This document shows positions 46,989 through 56,816 of a DNA stretch of 61,066 bases, piece after piece. A model generated the notes under the pieces. The model was not told where the DNA came from. It ran no database searches and saw only the letters and a program-made list of their open reading frames with translations. The translations under genes were made by a program, and so were the position numbers. The DNA is taken from NCBI RefSeq assembly GCF_003478335.1, contig NZ_QUFB01000015.1, positions 2,171 through 63,236 of the forward strand, given 5' to 3'. Each line of letters opens with the position of its first letter. The first letter of the stretch is position 1. This stretch comes from Clostridium sp. AM49-4BH. Lineage in GTDB: Bacteria; Bacillota; Clostridia; Lachnospirales; Lachnospiraceae.

Positions 46989-47089
46989 ACAGTTGCACAG
47001 GAAATATTGTATTTCCAACGGAAATTCGATATGCTATAATGGACGAATAGGATTGTGAAACAAGTAAATGAGAAAGGCATGGAAATAAC

Positions 47090-47953
47090 ATGGGAAAGAT
47101 TGCAGTAATAACGGATAGCAATAGTGGAATCACGCAAAAGCAGGCAGAACAGTATGGGGTTGTTGTTGTGCCAATGCCGTTTTTGATAGCCGGAGAAACG
47201 TATTTTGAAGATGTTACGTTGACACATGATGCATTTTTTGCAAGATTGCAGGAAGATGTTGATATTTCAACATCGCAGCCCTCTCCCGAAACCGTGATGG
47301 AAATTTGGGATAAAGCACTTGAAACATCAGAGGAGATAGTATATATTCCGATGTCCAGTGGATTGTCCGGCTCCTGTCAGACAGCGATCATGCTTGCAGA
47401 TGATTATGATGGAAAGGTACAGGTTGTTAATAATCAGCGCATTTCGGTTACACAGAAGCAGTCTGTATTAGATGCACTCACTTTGGCGGACCAGGGGTGG
47501 AGCGCAAAGCAGATCAAAGAAAAGTTAGAAGAAGAAAAGTTAGAATCCAGCATTTATATTATGTTAGATACCTTAAAATATCTCAAAAAAGGTGGACGTA
47601 TCACCCCGGCAGTGGCAGCGTTAGGAACAGCACTGCGCTTAAAGCCGGTTCTTCAGATACAGGGAGAGAAGTTAGATGCCTTTACGGTCGCAAAGACCAG
47701 TAAGCGTGGCATTTCCAAGATGTTAGATGCGATACAGGATGATATCGAGAAACGTTTTGATGGTATCGAAAATGTCCATATGGAGGTTGCGCATACCTGC
47801 AATGAAGAGGCAGCGGCACAGTTTTGTGATCTGATCAGGGAACGTTTTGGTGACGTGGGCGAGATCATGACAGATCCATTGTCGCTAAGTGTATCGTGTC
47901 ACATTGGTCCAAAGGCGTTAGCAATCGCGTGCACGAAAAAGTTATCAGTATAA
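47090..47953 (+). CDS. DegV family fatty-acid-binding protein
   Basis: 287 residues. The family binds a fatty acid in a two-domain cleft and in some Firmicutes (FakB) hands it to the kinase FakA. The start KIAVITDSNSGIT (DS motif), the SQPSPET block with the ligand Ser/Thr, PMSSGLSGSC and LKKGGRI are all visible. It stands alone between the DUF3881-like gene and proA. Confidence 0.93.
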   Translation: MGKIAVITDSNSGITQKQAEQYGVVVVPMPFLIAGETYFEDVTLTHDAFFARLQEDVDISTSQPSPETVMEIWDKALETSEEIVYIPMSSGLSGSCQTAIMLADDYDGKVQVVNNQRISVTQKQSVLDALTLADQGWSAKQIKEKLEEEKLESSIYIMLDTLKYLKKGGRITPAVAALGTALRLKPVLQIQGEKLDAFTVAKTSKRGISKMLDAIQDDIEKRFDGIENVHMEVAHTCNEEAAAQFCDLIRERFGDVGEIMTDPLSLSVSCHIGPKALAIACTKKLSV

Positions 47954-47965
47954 ACAAACATATAA

Positions 47966-47998
47966 GGGCTGTTATGCGTTACACGTGTGACAGCTTTT
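47966..47998 (+). terminator. Terminator-like hairpin after DegV
   Basis: ggctgt...acagct with an inner gttacac/gtgtgac palindrome and a T run (tttt) after the stem. The stem has internal mismatches and the T run is only 4 long. Confidence 0.55.
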
Positions 47999-48028
47999 GC
48001 ACTTTTACATTGGAATAGGAGGACAGGA

Positions 48029-49276
48029 ATGAACTACATACAGCAATTAGGACAAAATGCAGCAAGAGCCAAAAAGCAGATCGCCGGCTGCCCGACAGGG
48101 GAAAAGAATCGTATTTTAACAGAGATTGCAGCAATTTTACGTGCTAATGCATCAGAAATTCTGAAGGCAAATGAACAGGATATTGCACAGGCAAAGGACA
48201 ATGGAATATCCGATACGATGATCGACAGATTGCGTTTGACGATGGAGCGTATTGACGGTATTGCCGATGCGTGCCTTAAGCTGACTGATTTAGAAGATCC
48301 GGTAGGTGAGGTGATCGAAGGATCGACCAGACCAAACGGCATGAAGATCACTAAGATCAGAGTACCGATGGGTGTTATTGGTATTATATTTGAGTCCAGA
48401 CCAAATGTTACGGTAGATGCTGCTGCCTTATGTATTAAAAGTGGTAATGCAGCTATTCTGCGAGGAGGCAAGGAAGCATTTCATTCCAATTGCAAGTTAA
48501 TGGAACTGATGCGCGAGGCTGTAGCTAAATGCGGCTATGACAAAGACATGATCCAATTAGTGGAAGATACATCTAGAGAAGTATCTACGCAAATGATGCG
48601 TGCCAATGACAGTATTGACGTGCTGATCCCGCGTGGAGGTGCCGGGCTGATCCAGGCAGTTGTACAGAACGCAACGGTTCCCGTGATCGAGACGGGAACA
48701 GGCAACTGTCATATATATGTTGATGAGACGGCAGATCTTGCAATGGCAGTGCAGATCACTGACAATGGCAAGACACAGCGCCCAAGCGTATGTAACGCAT
48801 TAGAAACCTGTTTGGTGCATGAGGCAGTAGCAGAGCAGTTTTTGCCGATGCTGCAGCAAAAGCTGGAAGAGCATCAGGTGGAGATCCGCGGCTGTGAGAG
48901 AACAAGACAGATTTTGGGAGACAGTGTTATCCCGGCAACCGAAGAAGATTATGCAACGGAATTTTTGGACTATATTATCTCCATACGCGTTGTAAGTTCT
49001 GTGGATGAGGCAATACAACATATTTCCAAATATTCTACAGGTCATTCGGAGTGTATTATCACGGAAAGCTATCGTAATGCGGAAAAATTCCAAAAGGAAG
49101 TGGATTCTGCATGTGTATATGTCAATTGCTCGACAAGATTTACCGATGGTGGAGAATTTGGTTTGGGTGCAGAAATTGGAATTTCGACGCAGAAACTGCA
49201 TGCGAGAGGACCGATGGGACTGCGGGAAATGACAACAATGAAGTATTTGATCTGTGGAGATGGACAGATTCGATAA
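48029..49276 (+). CDS. proA: Gamma-glutamyl phosphate reductase
   Basis: 415 residues of the aldehyde dehydrogenase-like ProA family, making glutamate semialdehyde for proline. The motifs are IPMGVIGIIFESRPNV, RGGKEAFHSN, VLIPRGGAGLI and the late FTDGGEFGLGAEIGIST. The catalytic Cys lies in RPSVCNALET. ATG 48029 follows aggagg. No proB is nearby. Confidence 0.95.
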   Translation: MNYIQQLGQNAARAKKQIAGCPTGEKNRILTEIAAILRANASEILKANEQDIAQAKDNGISDTMIDRLRLTMERIDGIADACLKLTDLEDPVGEVIEGSTRPNGMKITKIRVPMGVIGIIFESRPNVTVDAAALCIKSGNAAILRGGKEAFHSNCKLMELMREAVAKCGYDKDMIQLVEDTSREVSTQMMRANDSIDVLIPRGGAGLIQAVVQNATVPVIETGTGNCHIYVDETADLAMAVQITDNGKTQRPSVCNALETCLVHEAVAEQFLPMLQQKLEEHQVEIRGCERTRQILGDSVIPATEEDYATEFLDYIISIRVVSSVDEAIQHISKYSTGHSECIITESYRNAEKFQKEVDSACVYVNCSTRFTDGGEFGLGAEIGISTQKLHARGPMGLREMTTMKYLICGDGQIR

Positions 49277-49307
49277 TGGAGACGTCATACAAAAAGGAGA
49301 GACAGCG

Positions 49308-50555
49308 ATGGGATTACAGACAACAATGTATGGTGATCGTCTGCAGATCGTACTGCTTGGCAAGACGAATGCAGGCAAATCAAGTTTGATCAATGAGATT
49401 ACAGGACAGCCGCTTGCAATCGTTTCTGATACGAAGGGAACGACAACGGATCCGGTGTCGAAGGCGATGGAAATTTTGCCGGTGGGGCCGTGTCTTCTGA
49501 CCGACACACCGGGACTTGATGATGAAGGTGAGCTCGGAAGAAAACGTGTGGAGAAGACCAAGGAAGTGTTGCGGCGTGCAGACGTTGCAGTGCTTGTAGT
49601 AAATATTGCACAACTGGCAGAGAAGGAAGAATTTTCCGGGCAGATGCCACGGTTAGAGCAGGATATGCTCACTTGGTTGGAAGAACGTAAGGTGCCGGTA
49701 ATTATTGTGCTGCATCAGGCAGATCAATTACCTGTACAGGAAGCAGAGCAGATCAGACATCAGACACAGGGAAAGTATCCCGGTCATGCTGTTGTATTGA
49801 CAAGTGTGGTAAAGAAGCAGGGAATCGAAGAGTTGAAAGATCAATTGGTCGCTGCAGCTCCACAGAAAGACGATGAAATGCATATCGTCAGCGACTTGGT
49901 ACAGACCGGTGATATGGTGGTATTAGTCGTGCCGATTGATTCTGCGGCACCGAAGGGACGTCTGATCATGCCGCAGCAGCAGACAATACGTGATCTTTTG
50001 GATCACCATGCCATTCCGATCGTTACGCAGGTGGAAGAACTTGCCGGTGTGTTGTCTGCGTTAGCAGATAAAGTAAAGCTGGTGATCACAGATTCACAGG
50101 CTTTCAAGGAAGTGAATCAGATCGTACCGGCTGATATACCGTTGACATCTTTCTCAATTTTGTTTGCCAGACACAAGGGGAATCTGCAGCAGCTGATGGA
50201 GGGCGTCCGGATGATAGAACAGTTACGGGATGGCGATAAAGTGTTAATTGCGGAAGGGTGCACGCATAGACGTCAGTGCGATGATATTGGTACGGTCAAA
50301 ATACCGAATTGGTTGAGAACACATACAGGGTGTAAGCTCGATATTGAGACTTGCAGTGGCACCAGCTTTCCGGCGGACTTATCTCCATATGCCATGGTGA
50401 TCCATTGCGGAGGCTGTACGCTTCATGAAAAAGAGATGAAACATCGTATTTTTATGGCAAAGGAACAAAAGGTGCCGATTGTGAACTATGGAATATTTAT
50501 TGCTTATATTAACGGCATTGTGCAGCGTTCCACAGAGCTTTTTCGTGATAAGTAA
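49308..50555 (+). CDS. hydF: [FeFe]-hydrogenase H-cluster maturation GTPase HydF
   Basis: 415 residues. An N-terminal GTPase (LLGKTNAGKSS at about residue 14, SDTKGTTTD, DTPGLDD) is followed by a dimerisation region and a C-terminal cluster domain. The iron-sulfur ligands are seen in CTHRRQC and, about 50 residues later, VIHCGGCTLHE (the HCxxC pattern). HydF is the scaffold on which the two-iron subcluster is built for [FeFe]-hydrogenase, so the cell makes H2 by fermentation. HydE, HydG and the hydrogenase are not in the window. The start ATG 49308 has aaaggag eight bases upstream. Confidence 0.95.
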   Translation: MGLQTTMYGDRLQIVLLGKTNAGKSSLINEITGQPLAIVSDTKGTTTDPVSKAMEILPVGPCLLTDTPGLDDEGELGRKRVEKTKEVLRRADVAVLVVNIAQLAEKEEFSGQMPRLEQDMLTWLEERKVPVIIVLHQADQLPVQEAEQIRHQTQGKYPGHAVVLTSVVKKQGIEELKDQLVAAAPQKDDEMHIVSDLVQTGDMVVLVVPIDSAAPKGRLIMPQQQTIRDLLDHHAIPIVTQVEELAGVLSALADKVKLVITDSQAFKEVNQIVPADIPLTSFSILFARHKGNLQQLMEGVRMIEQLRDGDKVLIAEGCTHRRQCDDIGTVKIPNWLRTHTGCKLDIETCSGTSFPADLSPYAMVIHCGGCTLHEKEMKHRIFMAKEQKVPIVNYGIFIAYINGIVQRSTELFRDK

Positions 50556-50614
50556 GGTGAGGATCCTTCCTAAAAAGTGGGTTATAAGGTTATCAATGAT
50601 AAAGTGAGGGATAT

Positions 50615-51649
50615 ATGCAAAAAAAGACAAAATTAATCGGAAACATTATATTTATGCTGTTGTTGCTGGGAGCAACCATGTATTTGCTGTTAAAAGATCA
50701 GGATCTTCCGGAGATCCGACGACTGCTGCAGGGGGCATCGGGAAGCATGATATTATTTGCTGTGTTGTGTGCGGTCATGTATTTGATCTTGGAATCCACG
50801 TCCTTGATCGTTATATTGCGCTCGCTTGGAGAGCGTATGCATTTTTTCCCGTCGCTGCGGTATTCTTTTATCGGCTTTTTGTTTAATGCATTGACACCGT
50901 CAGCCAGCGGTGGGCAGCCCATGATGGTATTGTATATGAAAGCTGACGGCATCAATATGGGCGCATCTTCGGTGGCAATGTTATTTTGGACGATTATTTA
51001 CAAGATCGCATTGGTGATCGTGGAAGCGATCGTGGTGCTGTTTTACCATCCGTTTATGGTAAAGACACTGGGACATTATCAATGGTTGTTCTGGGTTGGG
51101 ATGGCAGTTAATGTTGTTTCGATCGTATTGTATGGAATTATTGTATTTTCCAAAAATGGAGCACGCTATATTGTTCGGTTTGCAACGTGGCTGCTTCATA
51201 AAGTGCGTTTGGTAAAACGCAGAGAACGCTTGGAAAAGAAATTGGATCATATGCTGGAAGCCTATGAAGAGGGCGCCCTATATATGCGTACTCATTGGGG
51301 AACTGCCGGGATCGTGTTAGTGATCACATTAGCACAGCGTTTGGTCTACTTTTTGGTCACATGGTTTATTTATCTGGCACTTGGACTATCCGGAAGCACG
51401 GTGATCGAAGTGATCATTCTGCAGAGTTTTATCTCTGTGTGTATTGATATTCTGCCGGTTCCGGGTGGCGTTGGAGCGAATGAGGGATTTAGCGTGGTGA
51501 TGTTTCGAACGATCATGCAGAATCAATACGTTTATCCGGCAATGCTGTTAAGCCGTGGCGTCAGTTTTTATGCATTGGTGATCATAAGTGCCCTGATCAC
51601 GATCGGTACGCAGATTTCCTTGGTATACCGGAGTCACAAGCAAAAGTAG
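50615..51649 (+). CDS. Flippase-like membrane protein (UPF0104 / LPG synthase TM-domain type)
   Basis: 344 residues with eight or more hydrophobic segments and two family motifs, LTPSASGGQPMM (about residue 91) and ILPVPGGVGANEGF (about 285). Relatives include the flippase half of MprF, which moves lysyl-lipids across the membrane; the lipid here is unknown. A second copy of the same family lies at 54984, with the same PSASGGQP and PGGVG motifs, so both are paralogues. A possible operon follows with yigZ and rarA. Confidence 0.85.
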   Translation: MQKKTKLIGNIIFMLLLLGATMYLLLKDQDLPEIRRLLQGASGSMILFAVLCAVMYLILESTSLIVILRSLGERMHFFPSLRYSFIGFLFNALTPSASGGQPMMVLYMKADGINMGASSVAMLFWTIIYKIALVIVEAIVVLFYHPFMVKTLGHYQWLFWVGMAVNVVSIVLYGIIVFSKNGARYIVRFATWLLHKVRLVKRRERLEKKLDHMLEAYEEGALYMRTHWGTAGIVLVITLAQRLVYFLVTWFIYLALGLSGSTVIEVIILQSFISVCIDILPVPGGVGANEGFSVVMFRTIMQNQYVYPAMLLSRGVSFYALVIISALITIGTQISLVYRSHKQK

Positions 51650-51685
51650 GCACGTGGGATCATTGTTGTTACGATGGAGGAACGA

Positions 51686-52354
51686 ATGGATATTTCAACA
51701 AATCGGATTGGATGTGTTGTGCTCGAAGGTGGCACGGATGAGATCATAGAAAAAAAATCGAGATTTATTGCACAGGTATTTCCCGTTCAGACAGAACAGG
51801 AGGCGATGCAGATCATTGAGCAGACCAAAAAGAAATATTGGGATGCCAGACATAATTGCTATGCTTTCATACTTGGCGAACATGGGGAAGTCAGCCGTTG
51901 TACAGATGATGGCGAACCGTCAGGAACTGCGGGCAGACCTATTTTGGAGGTGTTACATGGAGCGGGCGTGCATGATATTTTAGTGATCGTGACACGCTAT
52001 TTTGGCGGTACGCTGCTCGGTACCGGTGGACTGGTGCGTGCCTATTCACAGGCGGCGCAGGCGGGGCTTGCGGCGAGTACGATCATAGATAAACTGATGG
52101 GATATCGGTTGGAGATCCGCACAGATTATAATGGGATTGGGAAATTACAGTATATTTTTGGGCAGATGGGATTACCGCTGATGGATACGGTTTATGCGGA
52201 AGATGTAGTTGTAACAGTTGCTGTGCCGGATAGTGACAAAGACAGTTTGATTAATAAAGTGACAGAAGCGACTGCCGGGCAGGCACAGATCAGCGGACAA
52301 GAAGAACATATTTATTTTGGCGTGCGTGACGGCGAGGTGCTGCTATTTGATTAG
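51686..52354 (+). CDS. YigZ/IMPACT family protein
   Basis: 222 residues. The start KKSRFIAQVFPVQTEQEA and the conserved KKYWDARHNCYAF, CTDDGEPSGTAGRP and VTRYFGGTLLGTGGLVRAYS blocks are those of the YigZ/IMPACT family, which is related to translation-associated regulators. The exact role is unsettled. ATG 51686 has ggagg six bases upstream and is preferred over ATG 51674. Confidence 0.92.
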   Translation: MDISTNRIGCVVLEGGTDEIIEKKSRFIAQVFPVQTEQEAMQIIEQTKKKYWDARHNCYAFILGEHGEVSRCTDDGEPSGTAGRPILEVLHGAGVHDILVIVTRYFGGTLLGTGGLVRAYSQAAQAGLAASTIIDKLMGYRLEIRTDYNGIGKLQYIFGQMGLPLMDTVYAEDVVVTVAVPDSDKDSLINKVTEATAGQAQISGQEEHIYFGVRDGEVLLFD

Positions 52355-52456
52355 AATGTGACAGATAGCCTTTGATAGGAATTATATTTCTGTCCGATCA
52401 GGGCAGGAATGGTTTCGGGATAGCAATATCGTTATGTAGGCGCTTGGAGGAAGAAC

Positions 52457-53788
52457 ATGGATTTATTTGAATATATGAGAGAACAGACAAAGGAACAGGA
52501 ATCCCCACTTGCCTCTCGTCTTCGTCCAACGACTTTGGAGGAAGTTGTCGGACAGGAGCATATTATCGGTAAGGGAAAGCTGTTATATCGTGCGATCAAG
52601 GCAGACAAACTGAGTTCTATTATATTTTATGGACCGCCGGGTACCGGGAAGACAACACTTGCCAAGGTGATCGCCAATACGACGAGTGCAGAATTTTTGC
52701 AGATCAATGCAACATCCGCTGGCAAAAAAGATATGGAACAAGTTGTAAAACAGGCACAGGATAATGCAGGAATGTATCAAAAGCGCACGATTTTGTTTGT
52801 AGACGAGATTCATCGTTTTAATAAGAGTCAGCAGGACTATCTGCTCCCTTTTGTGGAGGATGGGACGATCATCTTGATCGGAGCTACGACAGAAAATCCG
52901 TATTTCGAAGTAAACGGCGCTTTGCTGTCGCGGTCGATCATTTTTGAGCTGCATTCGCTGCAGACGGATGACATAAAGCGGCTTTTACGGCGTGCGGTAG
53001 AGGATACGGAGCGTGGTATGGGCAGTTATAAGGTTCGATTGACAGAAGATGCACTGGACTTTTTAGCAGATATGGCAGATGGAGATGCCAGAGCTGCACT
53101 GAATGCGATAGAGCTGGCTGTGTTGACAACAGAGCGTGGAGAAGACGGCCTTATTACGATCACACTTGACGTGGCGCAGGAATGTATTCAGAAGCGTGTG
53201 GTGCGATATGATAAATCCGGTGATAACCATTATGATACGATCTCAGCGTTTATTAAAAGTATGCGTGGTTCTGATCCGGATGCGGCGGTTTATTATCTCG
53301 CAAGAATGTTAAATGCAGGGGAAGATATCAAATTTATTGCCCGACGCATTATGATCTGTGCAGCAGAAGATGTTTCTAATGCAGATCCCATGGCTTTGGT
53401 AGTTGCTGTAAGTGCTTCGCAGGCGGTAGAACGGATCGGAATGCCGGAGGCGCAGATCATTTTAGCGCAGGCAGCGACATATGTAGCAAGTGCGCCAAAG
53501 AGCAATTCTGCAGTAACGGCGATCAGTGAGGCAATGGATTGTGTTCAGCATACGAAAATTTCCGGAATCCCACCCTATTTGCAGGATGCACATTATGGCG
53601 GTGCCGGTAAATTAGGACACGGAATCGGATATCAGTATGCACATGATTATCCAAAACATTATGCAAAACAGCAGTATTTGCCGGATGAGATAGCGGATCG
53701 AACCTTTTACCATCCGGTCGATCATGGGTATGAGCTCAAGATCCGGCAGTATTTTGCATGGATTCATGGAGAGGAGACCAAAGAATGA
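52457..53788 (+). CDS. rarA: Replication-associated recombination protein A (RarA/MgsA AAA ATPase)
   Basis: 443 residues. Walker A is FYGPPGTGKTTLAK (about residue 55), Walker B is ILFVDEIHRF, the arginine finger is near LLSRSII, and the C-terminal domain forms the RarA tetramer (FYHPVDHGYE end). It acts at stalled replication forks and interacts with SSB. It is 100 bases after yigZ. The stop overlaps the next start (atga). Confidence 0.95.
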   Translation: MDLFEYMREQTKEQESPLASRLRPTTLEEVVGQEHIIGKGKLLYRAIKADKLSSIIFYGPPGTGKTTLAKVIANTTSAEFLQINATSAGKKDMEQVVKQAQDNAGMYQKRTILFVDEIHRFNKSQQDYLLPFVEDGTIILIGATTENPYFEVNGALLSRSIIFELHSLQTDDIKRLLRRAVEDTERGMGSYKVRLTEDALDFLADMADGDARAALNAIELAVLTTERGEDGLITITLDVAQECIQKRVVRYDKSGDNHYDTISAFIKSMRGSDPDAAVYYLARMLNAGEDIKFIARRIMICAAEDVSNADPMALVVAVSASQAVERIGMPEAQIILAQAATYVASAPKSNSAVTAISEAMDCVQHTKISGIPPYLQDAHYGGAGKLGHGIGYQYAHDYPKHYAKQQYLPDEIADRTFYHPVDHGYELKIRQYFAWIHGEETKE

Positions 53789-54090
53789 AACGTGAAAAGG
53801 TATTTCGAACAATAAAAAGAGTAATGGCGATCCTTGGAATTATATTGATCGTGCTTATGTATGCGGCGACATTTATTGCGGCTGTCTTTGTGAAAAAATA
53901 TACAGTTCGTTTGTTTTTGGCAAGCATGATCATGACGATGGTCGTGCCGCTGCTTCTGTATGCATATCAGATGACAATGAAAATTTTTCTGCATTTGAAC
54001 GATCCGGATCCGGAACTGCCGTCGGACAATCAAAAGGGCTTTGCAGAGGCAGCAGATATAAATCATTCTCATTCTTCACAGTCAAAATAA
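53785..54090 (+). CDS. Small two-helix membrane protein
   Basis: 101 residues. The basic N-terminus KREKVFRTIKRVM is followed by two hydrophobic helices (AILGIILIVLMYAATFIAAV and FLASMIMTMVVPLLLYAYQM) and an acidic tail rich in Asp, Ser and His. I do not recognise a family. The ATG overlaps the rarA stop, so it is translated with it. The DNPDPELPSDN-like tail suggests a cytosolic C-terminus. Confidence 0.7.
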   Translation: MKREKVFRTIKRVMAILGIILIVLMYAATFIAAVFVKKYTVRLFLASMIMTMVVPLLLYAYQMTMKIFLHLNDPDPELPSDNQKGFAEAADINHSHSSQSK

Positions 54091-54235
54091 TAACGATTTC
54101 TGACGATATTATGACAATGACCCTGAATGCGTTCTTTTTGGCGGCAAATTGTGTTATTATAATAGCTGCGCATAATTTTAGCGCACAATGAAGTTTCGAA
54201 GAATCACCGAAGCTGATAGAGGAAGGAATAGGACA

Positions 54236-55003
54236 ATGAGCAATCGACCTGTAAGGACTGCTTCCAACCGTAAAAAGATTAGAAGAGAACGTTATGACAA
54301 AAGTATCGGGAAATGGATCCCGAGATATGCGATATTTAGCGTTATTTTTTGTTTTGTGTTTAATTCACTGATCTATTCCGGAACGCAGTTTTTGATGCGC
54401 AATGCAAAACATTATGATCTGACATTATGGATTGATAGGCAGATTCCATATGAACCGGACTGGATCTGGATTTATTTGGGGTGCTTTGCATTTTGGGCGA
54501 TCAATTACGTATTGATCACCGGTCTTGGCAAAGAGGAGTGGTATCGCTTTGCAGTGGGAGATTATCTGTCGCGTATTATTTGCGGTGTTTTTTTCGTTAT
54601 TTTACCGACAACGAATATCAGGCCTTCTGAGGTTGGAACCGGACTAAGCGGTGTCCTTATGTCGTTTATGCAGGGAATTGATGCGCCGACGAACCTTTTT
54701 CCATCAATTCATTGTCTTGTAAGTTGGTTTTGCTTTGCGGCAATTCGCGGTAATGATAAGATTCCAAAATGGTATCGCGTGCTTTCCGGTGTATTTGCAG
54801 TGCTTGTCTGTGCATCCACACAGTTTACCAAACAACATTATCTGATCGATGTGTTGGGGGCAGTGGTGATCAGTGAAGGTTGTTTGTATTTTGGAAGACA
54901 CACGGAATGTTATCAATTGGTTCAGCATATTTTTGAACGCCTGGATCATAAAATATTTGGAGAAAGCGAGGTGATCACCGAAGATGACAGCTCTAAAAAT
55001 TAA
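54236..55003 (+). CDS. PAP2-superfamily membrane phosphatase/transferase
   Basis: 255 residues with six hydrophobic segments. The PAP2 motifs are spread as in inositol-phosphotransferase-like members: FPSIHCLVSW (PSxH) and STQFTKQHYLIDV (xxxxxxxHxxxD). It may act on a lipid phosphate or move a head group, next to the two flippase-like and the phospholipid genes. The start ATG 54236 follows ggaataggac. The end overlaps the next start by 20 bases. Confidence 0.78.
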   Translation: MSNRPVRTASNRKKIRRERYDKSIGKWIPRYAIFSVIFCFVFNSLIYSGTQFLMRNAKHYDLTLWIDRQIPYEPDWIWIYLGCFAFWAINYVLITGLGKEEWYRFAVGDYLSRIICGVFFVILPTTNIRPSEVGTGLSGVLMSFMQGIDAPTNLFPSIHCLVSWFCFAAIRGNDKIPKWYRVLSGVFAVLVCASTQFTKQHYLIDVLGAVVISEGCLYFGRHTECYQLVQHIFERLDHKIFGESEVITEDDSSKN

Positions 55004-56009
55004 TAAAAAGGTAGTCTTAGAAGCTGTGTTTCTGCTCGGGATCATTGCACTTACGTTATATTCTATCTTTCATGAGCAAGACCCGGCTGCGATATGGGCT
55101 TGCCTTAGAGGGGCAGATATACGTTACCTGATCGGCAGTATCTTTTTAGTGCTGGTGTTTGTATTAGGAGAATCCGTTATTTTATGGTGGCTGTTTCGAA
55201 CGTCCGGACAAAAGGCGAAGGCATCCCATTGTTGTCTGTATTCTTTTGTCGGATTTTTCTTCAGTGCGATCACACCGTCGGCTTCCGGTGGGCAGCCGAT
55301 GCAGTTATACTTTATGAAAAAAGATAAGCTGCCATTATCTGTTTCTACACTTATCCTGTTGATCGTAACGATCACCTATAAGATGGTGCTGGTAATTTTA
55401 GGATTGGCGGTGCTGGTGATCCGACCACCGGTAGTGATGCACTATTTGAATCCCATTTTGTTTTGGTGTTATTTAGGGATCATCTTAAATGTGATCTGTG
55501 TCTGGGTAATGTTAGCGTTAGTTTTTCATCCTGACTGGATGCATCGAATGGTGGCAGCGATGATCGACCTTGTTACCCGGATTTTTCATTGGAAACGGGG
55601 GATTAAACTACGAGAAAGACTGGATGGTGCGATGGAAAAATACAGCCAGGCAGCAGCATTTTTTAAGTCTCATAAGATTATTGTGCTACAGGTACTTGTT
55701 ATCACATTCCTTCAACGTGGATGTTTGTTTTTGGTGACTGTAGCAGCGTGTCGAAGCTTAGGGGTAACGGCGGGAAGTATAGGACTCATCGTATTATTAC
55801 AGGGAATGATATCGGTTGCGGTAGATATGCTTCCGTTTCCTGGAGGAGTAGGAATATCAGAGGCATTGTTCTTAAGAATATTTACTCCATTATGTGGAGG
55901 AACTTTGGCACTTCCGGTATTGATCGTTAGTCGAGGAATAAGTTATTATACGCAGCTTGCAATTTGTGGTATAATGTCAATATTCGCTTACATTAAAATT
56001 GGCCGATAG
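54984..56009 (+). CDS. Flippase-like membrane protein, second copy (UPF0104 / LPG synthase TM-domain type)
   Basis: 341 residues and a paralogue of the gene at 50615: ITPSASGGQPMQ (about residue 97) and MLPFPGGVGISEALF (about 282) are shared. About eight membrane helices are present. It overlaps the PAP2 gene and lies 72 bases before pssA, so it belongs to the phospholipid unit. It probably moves a lipid or lipid-linked sugar across the membrane; the cargo is unknown. Confidence 0.85.
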   Translation: MTALKINKKVVLEAVFLLGIIALTLYSIFHEQDPAAIWACLRGADIRYLIGSIFLVLVFVLGESVILWWLFRTSGQKAKASHCCLYSFVGFFFSAITPSASGGQPMQLYFMKKDKLPLSVSTLILLIVTITYKMVLVILGLAVLVIRPPVVMHYLNPILFWCYLGIILNVICVWVMLALVFHPDWMHRMVAAMIDLVTRIFHWKRGIKLRERLDGAMEKYSQAAAFFKSHKIIVLQVLVITFLQRGCLFLVTVAACRSLGVTAGSIGLIVLLQGMISVAVDMLPFPGGVGISEALFLRIFTPLCGGTLALPVLIVSRGISYYTQLAICGIMSIFAYIKIGR

Positions 56010-56081
56010 CTCTTTAGAGAGAAGACGGCAATGGCGGCTCAAACCATGTGGGCTGTCGATAACTTGGAGGATTAGAGTGTT

Positions 56082-56792
56082 ATGAAAAAGATACGTTTGA
56101 TAGGAGTATATGATTATACGGTTGTTTTGACCTATATTAGTTTGGTCATTACATTGGTTGGTATTTCACTTGCGATAGAAGGCAGTTTTCGCTCCGCAGT
56201 TTTTTGCCTGGCGTTGTCCGGCTTATGTGATATGTTCGATGGCAAGATTGCGCGAAGCAAAAAGAATCGTACAGACCGGGAAAAGATGTTTGGTGTGCAG
56301 ATCGATTCTCTGTGCGACTGCGTCTGTTTTGGTGTGTTTCCGGCAATGATCTGTTATCTGATGGGAGTGCGTGGAGCACTTGGCTGGTTTTGTATCGGAT
56401 ATTATACAATTTGTGGAGTGATCCGACTGGCATTTTTTAATGTATTGGAAATTGAACGCCAGCAAAACGAGGACGGTGCCAACCATTATTATCATGGGCT
56501 GCCGATCACGACGGTTGCCATTGTACTTCCATTGATCTTTGTTGTACAGATGGTGTTAAACAATACGACCTTTTTGGTACTGTTACATGTAATGCTGTTG
56601 ACAGTAGGTACGTTGTTTGTCGTAGATTTTAAGCTGCGCAAGCCGGGCAATCTGGTCTTGACAGGAATCGTTGTTGTCGTTGCAATTGCAGTGTTGTTGG
56701 TGATCTTTAATTCCAAGATGATGGTACCGAAAATGCATTTTCCACGTACTTCTTTTTGGAAATGGATAACAGAATATTTTATTATGGGCTGA
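56082..56792 (+). CDS. pssA: CDP-diacylglycerol--serine O-phosphatidyltransferase
   Basis: 236 residues with the CDP-alcohol phosphotransferase motif CDMFDGKIARSKKN...FGVQIDSLCDCVCFG (D(G)xxAR...GxxxDxxxD). Several hydrophobic helices follow. It makes phosphatidylserine from CDP-DAG and serine. The next gene is Psd, so the pair produces phosphatidylethanolamine. Confidence 0.9.
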   Translation: MKKIRLIGVYDYTVVLTYISLVITLVGISLAIEGSFRSAVFCLALSGLCDMFDGKIARSKKNRTDREKMFGVQIDSLCDCVCFGVFPAMICYLMGVRGALGWFCIGYYTICGVIRLAFFNVLEIERQQNEDGANHYYHGLPITTVAIVLPLIFVVQMVLNNTTFLVLLHVMLLTVGTLFVVDFKLRKPGNLVLTGIVVVVAIAVLLVIFNSKMMVPKMHFPRTSFWKWITEYFIMG

Positions 56793-56816
56793 TCATAGTA
56801 AGGGAGGATTCGAGCG